From: SFTJ01 sp905210415
GTDB lineage: Bacteria > Bacteroidota > Bacteroidia > Bacteroidales > Muribaculaceae
Assembly: GCA_902476295.1 (NCBI GenBank)
Contig: CABSDC010000115.1
Location: forward strand, 1-6,258
Reading direction: 5' to 3'
DNA length: 6,258 nt
The notes beneath the pieces are model-generated. The model was not told where the DNA came from. It made no database searches and saw only the letters and a program-made list of their open reading frames with translations. Both the position numbers and the translations under genes were made by a program. Of the stretch, positions 1 to 5,623 are shown piece by piece. Every line of letters begins with the position of its first letter. The first letter of the stretch is position 1.

Positions 1-16
1 GCAAACCAAAAGAATT

Positions 17-769
17 ATGGAACGCGAAAGGATAAAAGAATACTCTCACCGCTATTTCCTTGCCCCTGGAGAATGCACTCCTGAAGGCGAGATGCCCATC
101 ACCTTGTTGCTCACACGCATCATCGAGGTGGCCACCGAGCACGCCGACAAGCTGGGCGTAGGTTACACCACTCTTATCACAGAAAACCAATCGTGGGTGC
201 TCTCAAGAGTGACAATAGAGATGAAACAATATCCCGTGGTAAACAAGAAATACACTTTCACCACATGGATTGAAAACTTCAATCGCCACTTCTCGCAACG
301 TAATTTTGAGATAAGCGACGACGAGGGCAACGTGCTTGGCTATGCTCGCACCATTTGGGTGGTAATCAATGGCATCACCCGTGAAAGTGCCGACATCTCA
401 AAATTCAGTCACTTGCAAGAGGTTACATCCGAGCATCCATGCCCTATCGAACCGCAATCGCGCTTGCGCCCTGTTACCGGCGGCACCACCTCGCACTACG
501 CTTTTAAGTATTGCGACCTCGACATCAATCAGCACGTCAACAGCGTGCGCTATGTGGAGTTGCTTATGAACCAGCTACCTCTCAGCGACTACGAAAGCAA
601 TTTTGTGAAGCGCTTTGAGATTGCCTACATCAAGGAATGCGTCTACGCCGAAGAAATGACCATCGCCGTTGACCACACAACCAACGATGTGAAGCTTGAG
701 ATCGCCAATGCCGAAGGCACAAGTCACTGCCGCGCACGCATACTCTTGTCGCCTCGCAACAATAAATGA
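17..769 (+). CDS. Acyl-ACP thioesterase (FatA/FatB-like, double hotdog)
   Basis: Predicted to hydrolyse acyl-acyl carrier protein in the cytoplasm and release free fatty acid. The 250-residue protein has the two-hotdog layout of the acyl-ACP thioesterase family (PF01643): an N-terminal hotdog at about residues 8-125 (SWVLSR near 59-64, TWIEN at 83-87, GYARTIWVVIN at 108-118) and a C-terminal hotdog from about 155. The second domain holds the family's catalytic stretch DINQHVNSVRY, with D169, N171 and H173 matching the Asp-Asn-His residues of plant FatA/FatB. The ATG at 17 is preferred because related Bacteroidales proteins begin at about this distance from the first domain. No in-frame stop precedes it within the window, so a slightly earlier start cannot be excluded. 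It lies 39 bases before ilvC with no terminator between, so the two are probably one transcript. Chain-length preference cannot be read from the sequence. Confidence 0.93.
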   Translation: MERERIKEYSHRYFLAPGECTPEGEMPITLLLTRIIEVATEHADKLGVGYTTLITENQSWVLSRVTIEMKQYPVVNKKYTFTTWIENFNRHFSQRNFEISDDEGNVLGYARTIWVVINGITRESADISKFSHLQEVTSEHPCPIEPQSRLRPVTGGTTSHYAFKYCDLDINQHVNSVRYVELLMNQLPLSDYESNFVKRFEIAYIKECVYAEEMTIAVDHTTNDVKLEIANAEGTSHCRARILLSPRNNK

Positions 770-808
770 CAACAAATACACACAACACATTTTTAATTAT
801 ATAAAACT

Positions 809-1852
809 ATGGCAATATTAAATTTTGGCGGTGTTGAAGAGCAAGTAATCACCCGCGAAGAATTCACTCTTGAAAAAGCGAGAGAAGTATTGAAAGACGA
901 AACAATTGCCGTCCTCGGCTATGGCGTTCAAGGTCCTGGCCAAAGTATGAACCTGCGCGACAATGGCTTCAACGTTATCGTTGGCCAACGCCAAGGCAAA
1001 ACTTTTGAAAAAGCAATCAACGACGGTTGGAAACCTGGCGAAACCCTCTTCAGCATCGAAGAAGCTTGCGAAAAAGGCACCATCATTATGTGTCTGCTCA
1101 GCGATGCCGCAGTAATGTCGGTTTGGCCAACAATCAAGAAGCACCTCACCCCTGGCAAGGCTCTATACTTCTCTCACGGATTTGCAATCACATGGAGCGA
1201 CCGCACTGGCTGCGTGCCTCCTGCCGACGTAGACGTGATTATGGTTGCGCCTAAGGGTTCGGGCACTTCTCTGCGCACCATGTTTCTTGAAGGTCGTGGC
1301 GTAAACAGCAGCTATGCCATCTACCAAGATGTCACCGGCAAGGCCTTCGACCGCACTTTGGCGCTCGGAATCGGCATCGGTTCGGGCTACTTGTTTGAGA
1401 CCACTTTCCAACGCGAAGCCATATCAGACCTCACTGGCGAACGCGGCTCGCTGATGGGTGCTATACAAGGCCTTTTCCAAGCACAATACGAAGTGCTTCG
1501 CGAAAACGGACACACACCAAGCGAGGCTTTCAATGAAACTGTTGAAGAACTCACCCAATCACTCATGCCTCTCTTTGCCGAGAAAGGTATGGATTGGATG
1601 TACGCCAACTGCTCTACCACAGCACAACGCGGTGCGCTCGACTGGATGACACCATTCCACGACGCCATCAAGCCTGTGATGCAGCGCCTCTACCAAAGCG
1701 TAAAGAGCGGCAACGAAGCCCAAATTTCTATCGACAGCAACTCTAAGCCAGACTATCGCGAAAAGCTCAACGAAGAACTTCGTGAAATGCGCGAAAGCGA
1801 GATGTGGCAAACCGCCGTTACTGTTCGTAAACTTCGTCCGGAGAACAACTAA
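809..1852 (+). CDS. ilvC: Ketol-acid reductoisomerase (NADP+)
   Basis: Catalyses the Mg2+-dependent alkyl migration and NADPH reduction of 2-acetolactate or 2-aceto-2-hydroxybutyrate, the second common step of valine, leucine and isoleucine synthesis. The 347 residues begin with a Rossmann domain whose glycine motif is GYGVQG (37-42), followed by GQRQGK (59-64), where R61 and K64 are well placed to bind the 2'-phosphate of NADPH. H123 in FSHGFA is the conserved active-site histidine. The C-terminal knotted domain carries the metal ligands D207 and E211 (SDLTGERG) and E243/E247 (FNETVEEL). With a single knotted domain it is a short, class I-sized enzyme, not the roughly 490-residue E. coli form. 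The GVQGPGQ loop in place of the more common GSQGHAH is, to my knowledge, the usual Bacteroidota form. The start ATG follows an A/T-rich leader without a Shine-Dalgarno sequence. It is the last gene of its operon, ahead of the terminator at 1885. Confidence 0.98.
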   Translation: MAILNFGGVEEQVITREEFTLEKAREVLKDETIAVLGYGVQGPGQSMNLRDNGFNVIVGQRQGKTFEKAINDGWKPGETLFSIEEACEKGTIIMCLLSDAAVMSVWPTIKKHLTPGKALYFSHGFAITWSDRTGCVPPADVDVIMVAPKGSGTSLRTMFLEGRGVNSSYAIYQDVTGKAFDRTLALGIGIGSGYLFETTFQREAISDLTGERGSLMGAIQGLFQAQYEVLRENGHTPSEAFNETVEELTQSLMPLFAEKGMDWMYANCSTTAQRGALDWMTPFHDAIKPVMQRLYQSVKSGNEAQISIDSNSKPDYREKLNEELREMRESEMWQTAVTVRKLRPENN

Positions 1853-1884
1853 GCAGCAATCGCTATTAGCAACAAACACCACAC

Positions 1885-1935
1885 GCAGCGACACCATCTA
1901 ATATACATAAAATGAGAGTGTCGCTGCTATTTTTT
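1885..1935 (+). terminator. Intrinsic terminator of the thioesterase-ilvC operon
   Basis: A perfect 10-bp GC-rich stem (GCAGCGACAC at 1885-1894 paired with GTGTCGCTGC at 1918-1927) encloses a 23-nt AT-rich loop and is followed by TA and a run of six T (1930-1935). It begins 33 bases after the ilvC stop codon. This is the standard rho-independent form, although the loop is longer than usual. A second short pairing (TCT 1897-1899 with AGA 1915-1917) may tighten it. Confidence 0.9.
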
Positions 1936-1949
1936 GTAAAATTTTCATG

Positions 1950-1963
1950 TTGCAGCTCTGCAA
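1950..1963. repeat. Short inverted repeat TTGCAG-CT-CTGCAA
   Basis: A perfect 6-bp inverted repeat with a 2-base centre lies in the def upstream region, 15 bases past the T-run of the ilvC terminator. It could be a small protein-binding palindrome or a chance repeat. No T-run follows, so it is not a second terminator. Confidence 0.4.
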
Positions 1964-1966
1964 AAC

Positions 1967-1980
1967 TTGTTTAATAACAA
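1967..1980. repeat. Short inverted repeat TTGTT-TAAT-AACAA
   Basis: A 5-bp inverted repeat with a 4-base AT centre begins 3 bases after the inverted repeat at 1950-1963. A repeat of this size is expected fairly often by chance in such AT-rich DNA. Its main interest is its closeness to the first repeat upstream of def. Confidence 0.3.
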
Positions 1981-2157
1981 AATTATTTCTAATTTCGCAT
2001 AAGGCATAATAAAGTTGTTTTTTACCCAATTCTGACTCAAGCACAATTATATGAATCCTTCTTAAGTGCTATTTGATGATTTTGGGAAATTTCTTATTAT
2101 ATTCCTCGTTATAATAAAACAAACATTTTTTAGTAACTTATTACGTTTTAAATATAT

Positions 2158-2718
2158 ATGATACTACCAATATACCTTTACGGTCATCCAGTTTTGAGAA
2201 AAGTTGCGGCTAACATCGACAACACTTACCCTGAATTAGAAAAGTTGATTGAAAACATGAAGGAAACCATGTATGGCAGCGACGGCATTGGCATCGCAGC
2301 CCCACAGGTGGGTGTCAGCGCTCAATTAGTGTATATCGATGCTTCTTGCCTCGCCGACACATTCCCAGAACTTGCCGACAGCAAGATGGTGCTCATCAAC
2401 CCTGAAGTGACCGTAATAGAAGACGGCAAAAGCGTTTCGCGCGAGGAAGGCTGCCTAAGCTTGCCAGGAATCCACGAAAACGTCACCCGTATTGAGAAGA
2501 TTCACCTCAAATGGCAAGACGAAAACTTCGAAACCCACGAAAAGGACATCGAAGGCTACCTTGCCCGCGTGGTGCAACACGAATGCGACCACTTGGCTGG
2601 CAAAGTGTTTATCGACCACATTTCCACAATTCGCAAGCAACTCATCAGCGGCAAACTGAAGAAAATTGTTGACGGTAAAGTTCGCTGCTCTTATCGCACT
2701 CATGGCGTAAAGCGCTGA
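2158..2718 (+). CDS. def: Peptide deformylase
   Basis: Removes the N-formyl group from the initiator methionine of nascent proteins at the ribosome exit, an essential step in most bacteria. The 186 residues carry all three deformylase motifs: GIGIAAPQ (43-50, with Q50 in the active site), EEGCLSLP (96-103, with metal ligand C99) and QHECDH (140-145, with metal ligands H141 and H145 and general base E142). The metal is normally Fe2+ in this family. The start giving MILPIYLYGHPVLR matches the expected beginning of Bacteroidales deformylases, and the preceding bases are AT-rich without a Shine-Dalgarno sequence. The C-terminus extends about 30 residues past the last motif in a basic tail (KLKKIV, YRTHGVKR), as is usual in this phylum. 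It is followed after 52 bases by the response regulator, with no terminator visible, so co-transcription is possible. Confidence 0.97.
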   Translation: MILPIYLYGHPVLRKVAANIDNTYPELEKLIENMKETMYGSDGIGIAAPQVGVSAQLVYIDASCLADTFPELADSKMVLINPEVTVIEDGKSVSREEGCLSLPGIHENVTRIEKIHLKWQDENFETHEKDIEGYLARVVQHECDHLAGKVFIDHISTIRKQLISGKLKKIVDGKVRCSYRTHGVKR

Positions 2719-2770
2719 TTATCTTACCATATACGACCCATAGAACAACTTCACATTTCATTACACAACA

Positions 2771-3490
2771 ATGGAAACAAAAATACTCATAGTAGATGAC
2801 GAAGAATCAATATGCGAGATCCTAAAATACAATCTCGAGTTAGAAGGTTATACCGTCGCTGTAGCCTCTTGCGCCGAAGACGCTTTGAAGTTAGACATCA
2901 GCGACTTTTCCCTCGTCATCCTTGATATCATGATGAAAAACCTTGACGGTTTCGGGCTTGCTAAGAAAATCAAAAGCAATCCCGAAACAGAGTTTATGCC
3001 CATTATATTCTGCAGCGCGCTCAATAGCGAGGATTCTCGCGTGAAAGGTCTGAACATCGGCGGCGACGACTATATCGTGAAGCCATTCCGCATTCGCGAA
3101 GTGCTTGCTCGCGTACGCAGCCTATTGCGCCGCACTCAGATGGTGAAGCGCGCCGAGGCTTCAGCACATGCTGTCGCTGAAGAATCTTCCGACTTGGTGT
3201 TTAAAGGGCTCACAATCGTGCGCAAGCAGAAGCAATGTCTTATCGACGGCGAGCCTGTGAAACTCACCAAGACGGAATACGAATTACTTCTATTCTTCTT
3301 GTCAAATCAAGACTGCATCTACACCCGCAAAGAGATTATCTCTAACATCTGGGGCAGAAACAACGACGTGACAGAACGTGCTATCGACACAAACATCACT
3401 CGTCTGCGCAAGAAGATAGGTGACTACGGCAATTACCTGATCACACGACTCGGTTACGGATATGGGTTCCTCTCACAATTGGAGAAATAG
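2771..3490 (+). CDS. OmpR/PhoB-family DNA-binding response regulator
   Basis: Cytoplasmic transcription factor of a two-component system. The 239 residues form a receiver domain (about 3-118) and a winged-helix DNA-binding domain (about 143-236) joined by a linker of about 20 residues that is rich in alanine and charged residues. The receiver has the acidic pair D9/D10, the phosphoacceptor D52 (VILDIMM), switch residue S82 and K104 in VKPF, so it should be phosphorylatable. The effector domain shows LTKTEYELL (165-173), a recognition helix around ERAIDTNITRLRKKI (202-216) and the wing TRLGYGYGF (225-233); the more usual wing ends GYRF or GYRY. The ATG follows CACAACA without a Shine-Dalgarno sequence. 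Its last 29 bases overlap the kinase gene in another frame, indicating a translationally linked pair. The target genes cannot be inferred from the window, and I do not assign it to a named system such as PhoB or RprY. Confidence 0.96.
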   Translation: METKILIVDDEESICEILKYNLELEGYTVAVASCAEDALKLDISDFSLVILDIMMKNLDGFGLAKKIKSNPETEFMPIIFCSALNSEDSRVKGLNIGGDDYIVKPFRIREVLARVRSLLRRTQMVKRAEASAHAVAEESSDLVFKGLTIVRKQKQCLIDGEPVKLTKTEYELLLFFLSNQDCIYTRKEIISNIWGRNNDVTERAIDTNITRLRKKIGDYGNYLITRLGYGYGFLSQLEK

Positions 3491-4523
3491 TTTTCCCTAC
3501 ACAGCCCTCCTCTTCTTCAGCGGTTGGCTCTGGATTGCCACGGTTACGTTTTTACTTGTGATATGGCAATCGCAAGTGATCGACACCAACCGAGGCACAA
3601 TCATAGCCGTAATAGTGTTTGCTGCTATCGTAAACATCCTCATTTTCATCTCATTTACATTTTTTGCTCACGACTTAGCCACACTGTGGCGCATGCTGGA
3701 GTCGTTTGAGAAAAACAATCCACAAAAACCAGGGAAAATGTTTCAGGTCAGCATTGCGAAAATGGCTGTCAGTCTCTACAACATTCGCATCAAGTGCGAC
3801 TACAACAATGCCAAGATACAAGAGAAACAACGCCTTGATTTGGAAAAGGAAAAAGAGGAAATGCTTTCACGGCAAGTGCTTTCCAACAATCTTAATCATG
3901 AGATTAAAACGCCTATCGGCATCATACAGGGCTACATAGACACCCTGATTGAGCACGACAACGAGATTGCCCCCGAAATGAGGCGCCACTTCCTTGAGAA
4001 GTGCCTCGAAAACACTCTGCGATTGCAAAACATGGCTTACAACATGAGCGTGATCACTCGCATAGAAAATGGCAAGGAGGCTATACAATTAGACACCATC
4101 AACCTTGTTGATACGCTCAACAACGTGCTCGACGACCTTACGCCAATCTTCGAAAAGGCTGGCATCCGCGCAATCAACAAGATGACACAAGAACTCATGG
4201 TGCGCTCAAATGCCAATGTGCTTTACAACATATTCAGCAACCTATCTAAAAATGCCGCTTTCTACTCTGGCGGCACTGAAATAATTGTGGAAATGATCGA
4301 CGAGAAGCACATATCGTTTCGCGACAACGGCAAAGGCGTAGAAGAGCAGTATCTTGAGAAGATTTTCAATCGTTTCTATCGCGTTGACCGCGACAAAAAC
4401 CGCAACCTGAGCAGTAGCGGTCTTGGCCTGTCTATCGTGAAAGAAGCCGTGGAAATGCATGGCTGGACCATTAGCGCCCACAATCATCCCGACGGAGGAC
4501 TCCAATTTATCATTGCGCTTTGA
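3462..4523 (+). CDS. Membrane sensor histidine kinase, short-loop (intramembrane-sensing type)
   Basis: Partner kinase of the preceding response regulator, located in the inner membrane. The 353 residues begin with two hydrophobic helices (about 13-35 and 46-69) separated by only about 10 polar residues, so there is no periplasmic sensor domain. Residues 70-115 may be a degenerate HAMP, and 117-140 form a charged coiled coil (KIQEKQRLDLEKEKEEM). The HisKA H-box is NHEIKTP with phosphoacceptor H146; E147 and T150 fit the ExxT pattern linked to phosphatase activity. The ATPase domain has the N-box (N260, N264), the D-box DNGKG (288-292), FNRFYR (302-307) and the G2 box GLGLS (320-324), all apparently intact. 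The ATG at 3462 is the first available in this frame; starting later would cut into the first membrane helix, as no further Met or usual start occurs before it. The 29-base overlap with the regulator suggests coupled translation. The signal is unknown. Confidence 0.95.
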   Translation: MGSSHNWRNSFPYTALLFFSGWLWIATVTFLLVIWQSQVIDTNRGTIIAVIVFAAIVNILIFISFTFFAHDLATLWRMLESFEKNNPQKPGKMFQVSIAKMAVSLYNIRIKCDYNNAKIQEKQRLDLEKEKEEMLSRQVLSNNLNHEIKTPIGIIQGYIDTLIEHDNEIAPEMRRHFLEKCLENTLRLQNMAYNMSVITRIENGKEAIQLDTINLVDTLNNVLDDLTPIFEKAGIRAINKMTQELMVRSNANVLYNIFSNLSKNAAFYSGGTEIIVEMIDEKHISFRDNGKGVEEQYLEKIFNRFYRVDRDKNRNLSSSGLGLSIVKEAVEMHGWTISAHNHPDGGLQFIIAL

Positions 4524-4585
4524 CTCAATTCGGGCTTTAGGGCTTGAATGGATTTCGAAATTTTAGAAGTGCGGATTTTGATTGC

Positions 4586-4623
4586 TTTTTAATGAGTAAT
4601 AGCAGGCTATTGCGAATTAAAAA
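4586..4623. repeat. 18-bp imperfect inverted repeat between convergent genes
   Basis: The left arm is 4586-4603 (TTTTTAATGAGTAATAGC) and the right arm 4606-4623 (GCTATTGCGAATTAAAAA), with a 2-base centre. Fifteen of 18 positions are Watson-Crick, one is a G-T wobble and two adjacent ones are a tandem G-A/A-G mismatch. The T-run opens the hairpin and the A-run closes it on both strands, the reverse of an intrinsic terminator. It may instead act as an mRNA 3'-end stem or processing site for either transcript, or as a binding palindrome. Confidence 0.6.
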
Positions 4624-4627
4624 CAAG

Positions 4628-4658
4628 CTAAAGATGACTTATAAAAACCTAAAGACTT
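4628..4658. repeat. Imperfect direct repeat CTAAAGA(TG)ACTT
   Basis: CTAAAGATGACTT at 4628-4640 recurs as CTAAAGACTT at 4649-4658 with a 2-base deletion and a 21-base offset, close to two helical turns. It immediately follows the inverted repeat at 4586-4623. It could be a small duplication remnant; no function is implied. Confidence 0.3.
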
Positions 4659-4682
4659 CAAGCAGTGGAAAAATTACCCCAT

Positions 4683-5618
4683 TTACGGCCTAATGCCCGA
4701 TTTGGGTTTAACCATTGCGCCCTGCTCCACCCCTTGCGCGGCCATACGCTTGAGCAACAGGTGAGTGAATTCATAATTTTTCAGGCCCCAACGTGGCGAC
4801 ATCAACAATTCGCCAGGCGATTGCGACACAAATCGCTCAATAGCCATGTCTCGACGTATGTGCTGCATCACTTGCAGGCACACATCGATATACTCTTCAG
4901 CGCTCCATTGCATCAACTCCACTTCGCCACGCTCATACATTTGCGCCAACGTTGTGCCACGTATCACTTGCAACTGATGAAGTTTCACTGTACTTAACGG
5001 CAACTGCGAGATGCGCTGGGCCGTGACAATAAAATCCTCCAAAGTTTCGCCGGGCAAACCTAGTATCAAGTGCGCACCGCACATCACGCCATAGCGCGCC
5101 GTGCGAGAAACTGCGTCTACCACATCGGCCCATGAGTGACCGCGATTTATCGCCTTCAGCGTGCGATCGTGCGATGTCTCCACGCCATATTCCACCATCA
5201 CAAACTTCTGCTTGGCAAGACCCGACAGATATTCGAGCAACTCATCCGGCATACAGTCGGGACGCGTGGCTATAATCAGCCCCACCACATCGTTGCAAGC
5301 AAGAGCCTCCTCATAGAGCGATATCAGGTGCTCCAAGTTGCCATAAGTGTTGGTGTAAGCCTGAAAATAGGCAAGATACTTCATCTGCGGATATTTGCGC
5401 GCGAAAAAAGTCTTTCCACGCTCCACCTGCTCAGTCACCGAGATGCGAGTCTGGCAATACGCCGGATTAAACGACTGGTTGTTGCAATATATGCAGCCAC
5501 CCACACCCTTAGTGCCATCGCGGTTAGGACACATAAATCCTGCATCAATGGCAATTTTCTGCACCTTTACGTCGAAGTATTGGCGCAAAAACTCGCCATA
5601 ATCAAAATATTGTGCCAT
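4683..5618 (-). CDS. TIGR01212-family radical SAM protein (YhcC/YtqA-like)
   Basis: Radical S-adenosylmethionine enzyme of the YhcC/YtqA family. Numbering from the ATG at 5618 (311 residues), the cluster-binding cysteines are C30, C42 and C45 (CX11CX2C), the wide spacing typical of this family and unlike the canonical CX3CX2C. Other family marks are YFQAYTNTY, ATRPDCMPDELL, VEYGVETSHD, INRGHSW, the SAM-contacting LILGLPGET, VKLHQLQVIRGT and ERFVSQSP near the C-terminus. As I recall, B. subtilis YtqA (proposed name MnmL) takes part in mnm5s2U34 tRNA modification, while E. coli YhcC is less clear, so the substrate here is only suggested. A GTG at 5624 in the same frame would add two residues and overlaps the aroC stop (TAGTG). 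I prefer the ATG because family members begin just before the YxDF/YFDYGEF segment. It lies directly behind aroC and is surely co-transcribed and probably translationally coupled with it. Confidence 0.95.
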   Translation of the reverse strand: MAQYFDYGEFLRQYFDVKVQKIAIDAGFMCPNRDGTKGVGGCIYCNNQSFNPAYCQTRISVTEQVERGKTFFARKYPQMKYLAYFQAYTNTYGNLEHLISLYEEALACNDVVGLIIATRPDCMPDELLEYLSGLAKQKFVMVEYGVETSHDRTLKAINRGHSWADVVDAVSRTARYGVMCGAHLILGLPGETLEDFIVTAQRISQLPLSTVKLHQLQVIRGTTLAQMYERGEVELMQWSAEEYIDVCLQVMQHIRRDMAIERFVSQSPGELLMSPRWGLKNYEFTHLLLKRMAAQGVEQGAMVKPKSGIRP

Positions 5619-5623
5619 ATTCA

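Larger units (their letters stand above)
1936..2157. other. AT-rich intergenic region with the presumed def promoter
   Basis: Nothing coding is visible here. The stretch is strongly AT-rich compared with the genes on either side and lies between a terminator and the def start, so it should hold the promoter for def and possibly for the two-component genes behind it. Against the Bacteroides consensus (TTTG near -33, TAnnTTTG near -7), the best pair I can find is TTTG at 2072-2075 with TATATTCC at 2098-2105, which is a weak match. TACGTTTT at 2142-2149 fits the -7 box better but lies too close to the ATG and has no -33 partner. Two small inverted repeats lie at 1950-1963 and 1967-1980, and a tandem GCATAA pair at 1997-2009. 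No riboswitch or tRNA fold was recognised. Confidence 0.5.
4524..4682. other. Convergent intergenic region
   Basis: This gap lies between the 3' ends of the kinase (+) and the radical SAM gene (-). It holds the 18-bp imperfect inverted repeat at 4586-4623, a 10-bp perfect palindrome ATTTCGAAAT at 4552-4561 and a direct repeat at 4628-4658. No standard terminator with a GC-rich stem and a following T-run is visible for either strand. On the minus strand, a weak stem (CCCA paired with TGGG) spans the radical SAM stop codon and is followed by TAATTTTT (rc of about 4669-4676), which might serve as a poor terminator. No coding frame is supported here. Confidence 0.5.

Noticed and set aside
818..1144. 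Minus-strand open frame of 108 codons inside ilvC
   Set aside because: It is fully antisense to the conserved Rossmann domain of IlvC, and the product is not recognisable.
1559..1897. Minus-strand open frame of 112 codons over the ilvC 3' end
   Set aside because: It is antisense to well-conserved IlvC sequence and runs into the terminator. It is a by-product of codon bias in ilvC.
2040..2070. AGCAC/GTGCT pairing in the def upstream region as a possible leader structure
   Set aside because: It has only 5 base pairs around a 21-base loop, with no extension of the stem and no riboswitch or attenuator feature.
2110..2115. TATAAT as a sigma-70 type -10 box for def
   Set aside because: The Bacteroidota primary sigma factor uses a different -7 element, no TTGACA-like box lies about 17 bases upstream, and TATAAT is expected by chance in such AT-rich DNA.
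4494..4503. GGAG-GA-CTCC hairpin at the kinase 3' end as a terminator
   Set aside because: It has only 4 base pairs, lies inside the coding sequence, and no T-run follows.
4665..4997. Plus-strand open frame of 110 codons over the radical SAM 3' end
   Set aside because: It is antisense to conserved motifs such as ERFVSQSP, has a His- and Leu-rich composition typical of shadow frames, and shows no domain.
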